A DNA stretch of 64,000 nucleotides, from assembly GCA_947645675.1 (NCBI GenBank), contig CANSDP010000004.1:1-64000 (forward strand). The letters run 5' to 3'. This stretch comes from an uncultured Bacillota bacterium. GTDB taxonomy: Bacteria > Bacillota > Clostridia > Oscillospirales > Oscillospiraceae. Positions 35,123 to 43,121 of this stretch are shown here, piece after piece. Under the pieces are notes generated by a model. That model was not told where the DNA came from and ran no database searches. It saw nothing but the letters and a program-made list of their open reading frames with translations. Position 1 is the stretch's first letter. Each line of letters starts with the position of its first letter. A program made the position numbers and the translations under genes.

Positions 35123-36001
35123 TCATTTGTCCCGGCGGGCCAGCTGGTTGGCCAGCCAGATATGGAATTCAGGTGTTTGGAAGGACTCCAGCGCCTCGAT
35201 CCCCTGCTGGGTGAGCCGGTCCACCAGTCTGGCGCAGCCGTCCAGCCCCAGGGCGGTGACAAAGGTGCTCTTCTCATTAACCTGGTCGGAGCCCACCGGC
35301 TTGCCCAAGGCGGCCTCCGAGCTGGTGACGTCCAGCATATCATCCCGGACCTGGAATGCCCGGCCCAGAGCCTGAGCATAGATGCGGACCTGCTTGCGCT
35401 GCTCTCCGCTCCCTCCGGCGGCGATACAGCCCAGCTCGGCGGCGGCGCAGATCAGCGCCCCCGTCTTCAAGCTCTGGAGCAGCTCCAGCTCCTCCCGGTC
35501 CAGCGCGCGGCCCTCCCCGGCCATATCCAGGGCCTGTCCGCCCACCATTCCGGCGGAGCCCGCGGCCTGGGCCAGACAGGCTACCGCCGCCGCTATCTGT
35601 CCGGCGGTAAGCTGAGCCCGGGTCAGGTGACAAAAGGCGGCGGTGAGCAGGGCGTCCCCGGCCAAAATGGCGGTGGCCTCCCCGTAGACCACATGATTTG
35701 TGGGCCGGCCCCGGCGCAGCTCGTCGTCGTCCATGGCGGGCAGGTCGTCGTGGATCAGGGAATAGGTGTGGACCATCTCCACGGCGCAGGCGAAGGGCAG
35801 AGCTGTCATCGGGTCCCCGCCGCACAGGCGGCAGGTCTCCAGCGTGAGCACTGGCCTGACCCGCTTGCCTCCGGCCAGCAGGGAGTACTCCATGGCCTCC
35901 TGCAGGTCGGCGTACCGGGGCTCCGAGGCGAAAGCCTTGGAAAGATAATCCTCGATCAGGGCCAGGTCCTGTTCCACTCTCTCTGTAAAGTCTTTTTCCA
36001 T
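35123..36001 (-). CDS. ispA: Polyprenyl (farnesyl/geranylgeranyl) diphosphate synthase
   Basis: 292 residues from ATG 36001 (MEKDFTERVEQDL), placed just after the xseB stop; the track's extra 11 residues overlap xseB. LIHDDLPAMDDDELRRGRPT is the first Asp-rich motif with a bulge typical of bacterial FPP synthases, GGKRVRPVLTL the substrate-binding Lys/Arg block, and FQVRDDMLDVT the second Asp-rich motif. It condenses isoprenyl diphosphates to C15. It lies between xseB and dxs, the classic order. Confidence 0.93.
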   Translation of the reverse strand: MEKDFTERVEQDLALIEDYLSKAFASEPRYADLQEAMEYSLLAGGKRVRPVLTLETCRLCGGDPMTALPFACAVEMVHTYSLIHDDLPAMDDDELRRGRPTNHVVYGEATAILAGDALLTAAFCHLTRAQLTAGQIAAAVACLAQAAGSAGMVGGQALDMAGEGRALDREELELLQSLKTGALICAAAELGCIAAGGSGEQRKQVRIYAQALGRAFQVRDDMLDVTSSEAALGKPVGSDQVNEKSTFVTALGLDGCARLVDRLTQQGIEALESFQTPEFHIWLANQLARRDK

Positions 36002-36002
36002 G

Positions 36003-36245
36003 TCATCCACTGCCCGCAAAGGGCTCCTCCACAATTTCTCCGTCTTTTCCCGCGGTCAGCAGGGTAACCCTCTGCTCCGCCTCGTCCAGCTGCCTGGTAC
36101 ATTCCCGAAGCAGCTTGGCCCCCTCCTCAAAGAGGGCCATTGCCTGGTCCAGGGGGGCGTCCCCCCGCTCCAGCAGGGATACGATCTCCTCCAGCCGGGC
36201 CATGGAGCCCTCAAAATTCAGCTTTTTTTTCGTGGCCATCGTCAA
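36003..36245 (-). CDS. xseB: Exodeoxyribonuclease VII small subunit
   Basis: 80 residues. LNFEGSMARLEEIVSLLERG followed by PLDQAMALFEEGAKLL is the hallmark three-helix XseB sequence. It binds XseA to form the single-strand exonuclease. ATG 36245 overlaps the xseA stop (ATGA); ATG 36239 is equally possible. It is coupled to ispA downstream. Confidence 0.95.
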   Translation of the reverse strand: MTMATKKKLNFEGSMARLEEIVSLLERGDAPLDQAMALFEEGAKLLRECTRQLDEAEQRVTLLTAGKDGEIVEEPFAGSG

Positions 36246-37513
36246 TCTCCTTTATCCAGCACCCGGCAATCAATATTGCCGTCTGACAGTGTAAGCTTTA
36301 GCGTATCCCCAGCGCTCACGTCCCTCACGGAGGTAAGCGCCCTCCCGTCCTCCCGCTGGACGATGGAGTAGCCCCGGCCCAGAACCTTTAGGGGGCTCAA
36401 GGCGTCCAGAGAGGCGGCCAGGGCATTGAGACGCTCCCTTCGCTTGGCCATCGTTCGGGCAGCGCTGTTCGGAAGGGACTGGGTCAGCCGGCCCAGCCTC
36501 TCCCGCTGAGCGGCGGCGCTCCGCTGGAGGCCGTGGGCCAGACGGCTGCTCTGATAGTCCAGCAGCAGACGCTTCTCCCTAAAAAAGGCGGCTGGCTCAG
36601 TCATGGGGCGGCTGTTAGCCAGCCGGTCCAACGCCTGACGGTACCGGGCCAGCCGGGCGGCGGCACTCCCCTCCAGCCGCTCCCCCGCCCCCAGAAGGGC
36701 GGCGTAGATCTCGTTCTGGTCGGGCACTGCCAGCTCGGCGGCGTTGGAGGGGGTAGACGCCCGCAGGTCGGCCGCAAAGTCGGCAATGGTCACATCGGGC
36801 TCGTGGCCCACGGCGGAGATCACAGGGATCTCCGAATGGTAGATGGCCCGGGCCACCGCCTCCTCGTTGAAGGCCCACAGGTCCTCTATGGAGCCGCCCC
36901 CCCGTCCGGTGATGATCAGGTCGGCCAGACCGTGCCAGTTGACCCACTGAATCGCGGCGGCGATCTCCTGGGGAGCCTCCGCCCCCTGGACCCGGACAGG
37001 AATCACCTTGACCTCCGACAGGGGCCAGCGGGCCCCTAAAATACGGATCATGTCCCGCACCGCCGCACCGGCGGGCGAGGTAATAAGGGCAATTTTCCCG
37101 GGAAAGGCCGGGATTTCCTTCTTGTGCCCCAGGTCGAACAGGCCCTCCCGGGCCAGCTTCTCCTTCAGCTGCTCAAAGGCCAGGGCCAGATCCCCTACCC
37201 CCTCGGGGGTGAGGCGGGCGCAGTACATCTGATACTGTCCGTCCCGGGGAAAGACGGTCACCCGTCCGGCGGCAATGACCTGCATCCCGTTTTCCGGGCG
37301 GAACCGCAGGGAAACGGCGTCACTGCGGAACATGACGCACCGCAGGGCCCCCTCCCCGTCCTTGAGGGTAAAATAGTGGTGCCCCGAGGGGTACATTTTG
37401 TAGTTGGACAGCTCCCCCCGCACCAGCAGCCGGGACAGGAGATGGTCCCGGTCCATCATAGTTTTCAAATATTGGCCCACCTGGCTGGGGCTCAGAATGG
37501 CATCCTCTCTCAC
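36242..37513 (-). CDS. xseA: Exodeoxyribonuclease VII large subunit
   Basis: 423 residues, normal length. The N-terminal OB-fold (ILSPSQVGQYLKTMMDRDHL; VRGELSNYKMYPSGHHYFTL) binds single-stranded DNA. The catalytic core has IALITSPAGAAVRDMI, ADLIITGRGGGSIEDLWAFN and ISAVGHEPDVTIADFAADLR. A coiled-coil region and a short C-terminal β-domain follow. It degrades single-stranded DNA into acid-soluble fragments in repair. It overlaps both its neighbours (tsaD-like gene and xseB) by 4 nt. Confidence 0.96.
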   Translation of the reverse strand: MREDAILSPSQVGQYLKTMMDRDHLLSRLLVRGELSNYKMYPSGHHYFTLKDGEGALRCVMFRSDAVSLRFRPENGMQVIAAGRVTVFPRDGQYQMYCARLTPEGVGDLALAFEQLKEKLAREGLFDLGHKKEIPAFPGKIALITSPAGAAVRDMIRILGARWPLSEVKVIPVRVQGAEAPQEIAAAIQWVNWHGLADLIITGRGGGSIEDLWAFNEEAVARAIYHSEIPVISAVGHEPDVTIADFAADLRASTPSNAAELAVPDQNEIYAALLGAGERLEGSAAARLARYRQALDRLANSRPMTEPAAFFREKRLLLDYQSSRLAHGLQRSAAAQRERLGRLTQSLPNSAARTMAKRRERLNALAASLDALSPLKVLGRGYSIVQREDGRALTSVRDVSAGDTLKLTLSDGNIDCRVLDKGD

Positions 37514-38442
37514 AGCTTCACCCCCGCGTTCAGCGCCCGCCAGGTGAGGATGGCCGTCCCCATAGCGTTGTCGGTAGAATATCGGGGCTCAGCGAAGAGA
37601 ACGTCGTCCATCGCTGTCAGCTCCGCCCGCAGGCGGCTATTGGAGGCCACTCCGCCGGAGCACAGCACCGGCAGGCCGGGGTACCGCGCCCGGGCCTCCT
37701 CTGTGGCCCGGAGGACCACACTGCCCACAGCGTCGATGGTAAAGCGGGCAATGCTGGCTTTTTCCTCGCCCCGCTCCGCCAAGGCCTTGATCTGATTCTC
37801 CATCCCAGACAGGGAAAATGTAAGGTCTTTCAGCTTTACCCTCGGCTTATGGCAGGCATCCGACTGGTGATACAGCTCGTCCAGCGCTTTCCCCGCCGGG
37901 AATTGCAGTCCCAGGAGCACGCCAGCGCGGTCAATGAGCTGACCGGCGGACAGGTCGCTGGTGCCGCCGATGATCTCGGCTGTGACCGTAAAGCCTTCTG
38001 GCTTTACAAGGAGCAGTTCGGTAGTCCCCCCTGACAGGTGCCAGGCCAGGAACGGAGCGTCCAGCACATCCAGCCGTCCGGCGGACCAGGCGGCGGCGGC
38101 TAAGTGTCCCTGTTGGTGGGAGTGGGCGTAAAAGGGGACACCCAGGGCGGCGGCAATCCCCCGGCCCTGGCCCTCTCCAGCCAAGAAGCAGGGCATATAG
38201 GAGCCCTCCACCGCTCTGGGGCGGGTGGAGGCCCCCACAGCCTGGAGGGCCTGCCCCTCCCCCAGCAGCTCCTCCAGAAGCGGAGGCAGACGCTTCACAT
38301 GCTGAAACAGGGCGTCGCTCTGCCGCAGGCCAAGCTCGCCGGGGCGCACATCCAGCAGACGGCCAGCGTTTTCCCCTGACCGTCCGTCAAATATGGCGGC
38401 GGAGGTGGTGTAGTTGCTGGTATCCAGACCCAGAACGGACAT
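37510..38442 (-). CDS. TsaD/Kae1-like protein (clostridial paralogue of the M22 family)
   Basis: 310 residues with the ASKHA fold of the TsaD (tRNA threonylcarbamoyladenosine) family. MSVLGLDTSNYTTSAAIFDG opens the nucleotide-binding fold, YAHSHQQGHLAAA supplies the metal-binding HxxxH-type site, and HLSGGTTELLLV, LCSGGVASNSRLR and NAMGTAILTW are conserved. It differs from canonical TsaD in these blocks and is shorter. In many Clostridia a second, divergent copy occupies exactly this place between nusB and xseA; its role is not established. The start codon overlaps the nusB stop (TGATG). Confidence 0.82.
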   Translation of the reverse strand: MSVLGLDTSNYTTSAAIFDGRSGENAGRLLDVRPGELGLRQSDALFQHVKRLPPLLEELLGEGQALQAVGASTRPRAVEGSYMPCFLAGEGQGRGIAAALGVPFYAHSHQQGHLAAAAWSAGRLDVLDAPFLAWHLSGGTTELLLVKPEGFTVTAEIIGGTSDLSAGQLIDRAGVLLGLQFPAGKALDELYHQSDACHKPRVKLKDLTFSLSGMENQIKALAERGEEKASIARFTIDAVGSVVLRATEEARARYPGLPVLCSGGVASNSRLRAELTAMDDVLFAEPRYSTDNAMGTAILTWRALNAGVKL

Positions 38443-38945
38443 CAGGTCTCCTCCTTCGGACTCTCCTCCGGCGCCTTCTTCTCCGGCTTAGGCGGGGCGT
38501 CCTCGCACTCCGTCCGAACGAAGGTGCCCAAAATTCCGTTGAGGAAGGACACCACCTCCGCCGGCTCATACTTTTTGGCGATCTCCACCGCCTCGTTGAT
38601 GGCGGCGGCGTTGGGGATATCGGACATATAGAGCACCTCATACATGGCGGTACGCATCACCGCCGCCGCCATACGGGGGATGCGCGCAAAGGACCAGCCC
38701 ACCGAATAGCGGCTGATGCAGTCGTCCAGCTCCGGCCCGTGGGCGAAGACCCCCTGAACCAGTTCCCGTATGTAGCGCTCCTGCTTCTCGTTGGGGAACT
38801 GCTCATACAGGGGCAGTTCCTCCGCCAGCTCCAGGAACCGCTCCCGGGTGAGCTCGGCATCTAAAATCTCTTGGGCGCTTCGAGTGTCGAAGCCCAGGGT
38901 AAAAATGATATGCACGGCGATCTCTCTCGCGTTGCTTCTTGTCAT
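38442..38945 (-). CDS. nusB: Transcription antitermination factor NusB
   Basis: 167 residues. TRSNAREIAVHIIFTLGFDT is the N-terminal RNA/NusE-binding helix and IPNAAAINEAVEIAKKY the conserved core. A charged Pro/Lys/Glu tail of about 20 residues extends beyond the usual ~140. NusB with NusE binds boxA in rRNA leaders. It is the first gene of the ten-gene operon reaching recN. Directly upstream is an AT-rich stretch divergent from the HTH cassette at 39 kb. Confidence 0.93.
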   Translation of the reverse strand: MTRSNAREIAVHIIFTLGFDTRSAQEILDAELTRERFLELAEELPLYEQFPNEKQERYIRELVQGVFAHGPELDDCISRYSVGWSFARIPRMAAAVMRTAMYEVLYMSDIPNAAAINEAVEIAKKYEPAEVVSFLNGILGTFVRTECEDAPPKPEKKAPEESPKEET

Positions 38946-39053
38946 AGGTGCAGCCTCCTAATGTCGGTCCATAAACTTCCTATAGTATTATATACATGAA
39001 TATACAAAAAGAAAAGACCCAATTTGAAATTCTTTCGGAAAACCGCAGGCCGC

Positions 39054-39193
39054 TTGCGAAATGACCTTTTCTTCGGTATAATCAAGTAAAACACCCCTGC
39101 GCAACCGCCGGTTGCCCTCGATTTTTTACAATGCAACGGGGCTGCGGTTTACTTTTTGACCCTCCCCTCTTAGACTTGACGAGGTGAACACAG
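39054..39193 (+). promoter_or_regulatory. Promoter and conserved leader of HTH cassette 1
   Basis: TTGCGA, 17 nt, TATAAT (39077-39082), then about 110 nt of leader. A perfect GCAACC-GCC-GGTTGC inverted repeat lies just downstream of the start point. The blocks GCGGTTTACTTTT and GACGAGGTGAA recur in the leader of cassette 2 (40390-40519). It is a candidate operator or structured leader. Confidence 0.6.
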
Positions 39194-39742
39194 ATGGAAT
39201 TGAAGGAAAAGCTGTCCCGGCTGCGGAAGGAAAAGGGACTGACTCAGCTGGAGCTGGCGGAGGCGCTGAACGTCTCCCGCCAGGCGGTATCAAGATGGGA
39301 GGTGGGAACGGCGGTCCCCGCGCTGGACAATCTGGTGAGCCTGAGCGGACTGTACGGCGTCCCGCTGGACTACCTGGTCCGCGACGAGATGGAACAGCCT
39401 CCGGCTGAAGTGGAGAAGGCCGCGCCTCAAAAAGTGAAGCCCCGGAGTCTCGTCAGACGGGCGGTGCTGGCACTGTGCCTCATCGCTGTGGGCGCTCTCA
39501 CCGCTACGGCCGCCCTCAAGCTGTACGACTTTCATCAGGTGCGGAAGGCTGTGGACCGCTTGGAGATTGTATATTTTGACGATTTACCCAGTCCGAGCTT
39601 CATCATCACGGACAACCCCGAAAAATTCCAGCAAAGCCCGGACGGGCCCCGCTCCTACAGATTAAACCCAGATGGGACCTATGAGGAATACTCTCTGCTG
39701 GACGAATTTCGTTCCATGCTGGATCAATCAAATAGCGGATGA
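39194..39742 (+). CDS. Membrane-anchored XRE regulator, cassette 1
   Basis: 182 residues. An HTH_3 domain (MELKEKLSRLRKEKGLTQLE; VSRQAVSRWEVGT) covers residues 1-65. A basic linker and a single transmembrane helix (AVLALCLIAVGALTATAALK, about 93-115) are followed by ~65 residues predicted outside the membrane. A cytoplasmic DNA-binding head with an external sensor tail suggests one-component transmembrane signalling. GAGGTGAA precedes the ATG. The first 60 residues are nearly identical to the protein at 40520-41026. The stop overlaps the next gene (ATGA). Confidence 0.8.
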   Translation: MELKEKLSRLRKEKGLTQLELAEALNVSRQAVSRWEVGTAVPALDNLVSLSGLYGVPLDYLVRDEMEQPPAEVEKAAPQKVKPRSLVRRAVLALCLIAVGALTATAALKLYDFHQVRKAVDRLEIVYFDDLPSPSFIITDNPEKFQQSPDGPRSYRLNPDGTYEEYSLLDEFRSMLDQSNSG

Positions 39743-40347
39743 ACAACAACTGCAAGCCTCAATTCGAAAAGGAGTATCAAATAATGGACATTACATTGAA
39801 GGCCGTGGCCTTTCAGGGCGGCGTGCCGGTGCAGACAGAGCTGAATCTGACCCAGCGGCCCGACGGGAGCTGGCACGCGAAAAATTTCGACGACATTCTG
39901 AAGGATACCCGCGATGCCAGCAAGAGCGGCGCGGCTCAGTCCCCAAACCGCGACACGTTTGAACGGGAGCAGCCCTGCCGGACCAAGCTGTCCGACCAGG
40001 AGGTCGCCGCCCTGGCCGGCAAGTACGACCCCAAAAATATGACCAGGGAGCAGTACGACGCGCTGCTGGACGACCTGATCGACGCGGGGGCGCTGTCCCG
40101 GTTCGACGCCATGCGGCTGGGCCACCACGGGTGGCGTATCCTGGATGTCAGCCCGGGAGCGTTCGCCTCCGGCGGCGGGTGCGGCTCGGCCCGGGTCACC
40201 AGCGGCGGCAGTCAGCCGCCCCAATCGCTGGAGGACGCGGACGGCGACCTGGTCCGCTGGCTGGAGAGTATGCTGGCCCAAAAGGGCCAGGATGATGAGT
40301 CACTGGACATCCTGTCCGATATCGTCAGACGGATACAGGCGGTCTGA
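39739..40347 (+). CDS. Hypothetical protein coupled to the HTH-membrane protein
   Basis: 202 residues, unknown family. It starts at an ATG overlapping the previous stop; an internal ATG at 39784 (MDITLKAVAFQGG) has AAGGAGTATC upstream and is a possible second start. The middle (KYDPKNMTREQYDALLDDLI) looks like a compact helical domain also seen in uncharacterised clostridial proteins. The C-terminal third is Gly/Ser-rich, then acidic-helical. No signal peptide or membrane segment is seen. Translational coupling to the regulator suggests a shared function. A terminator follows. Confidence 0.6.
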   Translation: MNNNCKPQFEKEYQIMDITLKAVAFQGGVPVQTELNLTQRPDGSWHAKNFDDILKDTRDASKSGAAQSPNRDTFEREQPCRTKLSDQEVAALAGKYDPKNMTREQYDALLDDLIDAGALSRFDAMRLGHHGWRILDVSPGAFASGGGCGSARVTSGGSQPPQSLEDADGDLVRWLESMLAQKGQDDESLDILSDIVRRIQAV

Positions 40348-40357
40348 GAGAAAACAG

Positions 40358-40386
40358 CGGGGACGCTTCATGCGTCCCCGTTCTTA
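40358..40386 (+). terminator. Terminator of cassette 1
   Basis: A 9-bp GC stem (cggggacgc / gcgtccccg) followed by TTCTTATT, directly after the 202-aa gene. Confidence 0.75.
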
Positions 40387-40389
40387 TTG

Positions 40390-40519
40390 TTGCCCAGCCA
40401 TGATTTTACTTGTATAATAGAATAAAATACCCCCGAGCAACCATAGGTTTCCCCAAAAGCAACAGGGAAGCGGTTTACTTTTCATGCGGTTTCTCTTAGA
40501 CTGGACGAGGTGAAGATAA
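40390..40519 (+). promoter_or_regulatory. Promoter and conserved leader of HTH cassette 2
   Basis: TTGCCC, 17 nt, TATAAT (40413-40418). The leader aligns with that of cassette 1: CAACC-ATA-GGTT in the same place, GCGGTTTACTTTT, TCTTAGACT and GACGAGGTGAA. Only the core inverted repeat and the region next to the ribosome-binding site are well kept. Confidence 0.6.
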
Positions 40520-41026
40520 GTGGAATTGAAGGAAAAGCTGTCCCAGCTGCGGAAGGAAAAGGGACTGACTCAACTGGAGCTGGCCGAGATGCTGAATATC
40601 TCACGCCAGGCCGTATCGAGATGGGAGGTGGGAACCGCAATCCCAGCGCTGGACAATCTGGTCATTCTCAGCGAGCTGTACGGCGTCCCGCTGGACGATC
40701 TGGTCCAAAAGGAAGTCCCCACCCTGCCGGTCCCGGAGGAGCAGCCGCCGGACGCGCCTCCTCCTCCCCCGCCGCCAAAGGCCGGCGCGCTCCACACCCC
40801 GCTGGTCTCTCTGCTTCTGGCAGTCCTGCTTCTGGGGGTGGGGATTTTCATCGGGTTCAACCTCCCAAGAGAGCGGGAGGTATCCAACATTGACCCAGGC
40901 GAGCGAGTTATCGTAACCGGCCCCCGGGCCTGGCTGGAGCGGTCGCCCACAGATATTGAGGATGAATTAGACTGGTTGGAAGAAAAGATAAAAGAACTGT
41001 TAGAAAAAGAAGACCCTTCATCCTGA
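40520..41026 (+). CDS. Membrane-anchored XRE regulator, cassette 2
   Basis: 168 residues beginning at GTG, with GAGGTGAA eight bases upstream. The HTH (residues 1-65) is nearly identical to that of the 39-kb paralogue. A proline-rich linker (PPDAPPPPPPPK), one transmembrane helix (LVSLLLAVLLLGVGIFIGF, about 96-115) and an acidic extracellular tail ending in a helix (ELDWLEEKIKELLEKED) follow. The conserved DNA-binding heads with unrelated sensor tails imply common operators but different inputs. Two small genes follow in the same direction. Confidence 0.8.
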   Translation: MELKEKLSQLRKEKGLTQLELAEMLNISRQAVSRWEVGTAIPALDNLVILSELYGVPLDDLVQKEVPTLPVPEEQPPDAPPPPPPPKAGALHTPLVSLLLAVLLLGVGIFIGFNLPREREVSNIDPGERVIVTGPRAWLERSPTDIEDELDWLEEKIKELLEKEDPSS

Positions 41027-41040
41027 AAGGAGCATTGCAA

Positions 41041-41475
41041 ATGAGCAGTATTTCTGGAACAACAGGAGCAGTCTATCGCTCCTGTTACTACATTGATACC
41101 TCGACTGGAACGATGAGCCTCGGCAAATACAATTACACTGAAATGATGGAAAAAATGATGTCCGCGCCGGCGAAGGAAGGAATTACCTACTGGGAGCCAG
41201 ACGAGTACGGCCGTATATACATAGACCCAAGGCATCCAATGAAGGCCACTCTTGAATATGAGGACGCCTCCAACATCCCGCTCCCTGACCCCGGCTCCGC
41301 CGGTCTGCCCGCTGGCGGTGAGGCTGACGAAAAGCAGAAGGCCGGAAAAAAGGAGGAACGGAAAACTCAGGAGGAACGCCTGCAAATATTCCGGGAGGAG
41401 CGGGAGCGGGCAGCCCGCCAGGAAGAGCTGCTTTACCGCTTGGCCCAGACCGTTTTATTTGCGGAGCGCGGCTGA
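41041..41475 (+). CDS. Hypothetical protein, cassette 2
   Basis: 144 residues from ATG 41041, with AAAGGAG upstream; the track's TTG 41035 is less likely. The N-terminal half (YYIDTSTGTMSLGKYNYTEM) is unlike known domains to me. The C-terminal half (AGKKEERKTQEERLQIFREE) is a highly charged helix or coiled coil. There is no signal peptide or membrane helix. It lies 14 bp after the HTH-membrane gene and 25 bp before the next small gene, so all three should share a transcript. Confidence 0.6.
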   Translation: MSSISGTTGAVYRSCYYIDTSTGTMSLGKYNYTEMMEKMMSAPAKEGITYWEPDEYGRIYIDPRHPMKATLEYEDASNIPLPDPGSAGLPAGGEADEKQKAGKKEERKTQEERLQIFREERERAARQEELLYRLAQTVLFAERG

Positions 41476-41500
41476 GAAGTCTTACAATAAGGAGTAAACT

Positions 41501-41797
41501 ATGGTAAACACAGTAACAGACCATCCGTGTGTATACAATTCGGCAACCGGAACATTGACCATTCGAGGTCTTGGAACAATTGATTTCGCCGCATTGGTCG
41601 AAGAGTTCAAAAGCACAGGCGGCGTACTGGATCCCGGAGAGCGCATCGTACTGAGGCCAGGGCAGCTTCGCTCGGGCGGCATCGCTTCGGAGTTCCCCTC
41701 CGTCTTTGACCGCCAGAAGGCCGAACAGAATATGGCCTTTGGCCGAGTTCTTTATGAGCGCATCATGTCGCAGTTTTCCTCCGAAAATTGCATCTAA
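41501..41797 (+). CDS. Hypothetical protein, end of cassette 2
   Basis: 98 residues of unknown family (IRGLGTIDFAALVEEFKSTG). AAGGAG lies upstream of the ATG. The sequence is well balanced, mixed α/β, and soluble. It ends 9 bp before a terminator. No counterpart of this gene is visible in cassette 1. Confidence 0.55.
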   Translation: MVNTVTDHPCVYNSATGTLTIRGLGTIDFAALVEEFKSTGGVLDPGERIVLRPGQLRSGGIASEFPSVFDRQKAEQNMAFGRVLYERIMSQFSSENCI

Positions 41798-41805
41798 TAG
41801 AGAGA

Positions 41806-41838
41806 AGCAGGGACGTTTTCACGCGTCCCTGCTTTTTC
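41806..41838 (+). terminator. Terminator of cassette 2
   Basis: A 10-bp stem (agcagggacg / cgtccctgct) followed by TTTTTCT. It separates cassette 2 from the convergent DUF3021 gene and resembles the cassette 1 terminator in its GGGACG arms. Confidence 0.78.
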
Positions 41839-41839
41839 T

Positions 41840-42604
41840 CTAACTTTTTTTCTTTGACGCCGCCCGGCGGTACAGCCATCCAGTCACATTGCCCGCCAGG
41901 GCGGGGACGGCCACCATAAAGCAGTGAAACATGGCGGTATAGTTGAACAGCAAAAACACCATGGGCAGGTAGCACACAAAGCAGGCCGCCGGGTACAGGG
42001 GGCACACCCCCTGCCGCTTGCCCAGGGACATCCCGGAGGAGAAGCCCGCCACAGGTAGGAGGAGGTAAGGCAGGAGCAGCCCGGACAGCACGGGCACATC
42101 CGCCGACACGGCGTGGTCGGCCCAAAACAGCAACATGGGCAGCACATCGCAGAGCAGCAGCGCGAAGGCCAGATAGGGCAGGGTCTCCCTCCATTTCAGA
42201 GGGGACGGCCCGGGTGCCAGCCCCAGCATGGTCCGCAGCTGCATCACCTCCACATACCAGCCAATCCACCGGCCCAGCCAGACCACAGCGTAGAGCAGAA
42301 ACAGGATGGCCTCCCAGGCCAGCAGCTCCGCCCCTCTGGCCCCGAGCTGGGCCATCAGCAGGCCGAACAGGAGGGCCGTGGCCTCAAAATGGACCGCGGA
42401 GTGAAGCAGCAGGGACCTCCCGTCGTCGGCGAAGGGCAGGGTAGCGGCGCTCAGCACGCCGCCCAGGCCGGCGCACAGCAGGCTGACCGCCAGCGTCGGC
42501 CCCCGGCTCTCCGCCAGATAAGAGGCCAGCACCACGCTGGACAGCACGCCCAGCGCCGCGCCAAGGATAACCCGGGCAATCCACCCTCCTTTACTTGTTT
42601 TCAT
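41840..42604 (-). CDS. DUF3021-type membrane protein with an extra membrane domain
   Basis: 254 residues from ATG 42604, which has GGAGG eight bases upstream. The first ~130 residues (GWIARVILGAALGVLSSVVL; WEAILFLLYAVVWLGRWIGW) look like DUF3021, the four-helix partner of LytTR regulators. A second ~115-residue part adds about four helices (ETLPYLAFALLLCDVLPMLL). DUF3021 proteins are usually only about 130-150 residues. It overlaps the LytTR gene by 14 nt and is presumably its sensor or anti-activator. The start at 42622 in the track is too close to the ribosome-binding site. Confidence 0.65.
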   Translation of the reverse strand: MKTSKGGWIARVILGAALGVLSSVVLASYLAESRGPTLAVSLLCAGLGGVLSAATLPFADDGRSLLLHSAVHFEATALLFGLLMAQLGARGAELLAWEAILFLLYAVVWLGRWIGWYVEVMQLRTMLGLAPGPSPLKWRETLPYLAFALLLCDVLPMLLFWADHAVSADVPVLSGLLLPYLLLPVAGFSSGMSLGKRQGVCPLYPAACFVCYLPMVFLLFNYTAMFHCFMVAVPALAGNVTGWLYRRAASKKKS

Positions 42605-43058
42605 ATCCATTCCTCCTTCCAAGATTCAACGTTTCCCTGATTTTTTTCATATACCGCCGGGACACATAGGCGTGTACCGTCCCGTCCAAAGTCATGCGGA
42701 TGGTCCCCGACAGGGACAGGTCCACGGCGGTGACCCGGTCCAGATTGACGATCTCCCCGTTGGAGATGCGGACGAAGCGGGCGGCGTCCAGCCGCTCCTC
42801 CAGCTCATACAGCCGCAGAGGGACCCCGTAGGTACCCGACCTCGTCTGGGCGGACACCCCCTTGCCGTCGGTATAGAACCGCAGAAATTCCTCCTGGGGC
42901 AGGAGGAGCTTCTCCCCCCCTCCGCTCACCGGGACGGGGCCCAGGGACAGCCGGGACAGGCTTTCCGCCAGACGGCGCAGCTCTCCGCTGTCCTCCCCTG
43001 CCAGTATGACAACCTTCGGCTCCTTTCGCCCGGACTCCAGCCTGATCTCCACCTCCAA
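42591..43058 (-). CDS. LytTR-domain transcriptional regulator
   Basis: 155 residues. The C-terminal ~95 residues are a LytTR DNA-binding domain: FVRISNGEIVNLDRVTAVDL followed by ending strands VHAYVSRRYMKKIRETL. There is no receiver domain; the N-terminal ~50 residues are a small variable region. Such stand-alone LytTR proteins paired with DUF3021 membrane proteins control their own operon. The start is TTG 43058 or GTG 43052; neither has a perfect site. Direct repeats at 43122-43153 upstream are candidate binding sites. Confidence 0.85.
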   Translation of the reverse strand: MEVEIRLESGRKEPKVVILAGEDSGELRRLAESLSRLSLGPVPVSGGGEKLLLPQEEFLRFYTDGKGVSAQTRSGTYGVPLRLYELEERLDAARFVRISNGEIVNLDRVTAVDLSLSGTIRMTLDGTVHAYVSRRYMKKIRETLNLGRRNGYENK

Positions 43059-43121
43059 AGCCGTTCCCCCCTCTCACGCTTCCAGTATAGCTCCTTCCCC
43101 CCGTTCTGTCTACCGGTTTGG

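Noticed and set aside
33343-35214. 623-aa plus-strand ORF
   Set aside because: Antisense to dxs, with histidine/glutamine-rich low-complexity translation typical of GC-rich shadows; no domain.
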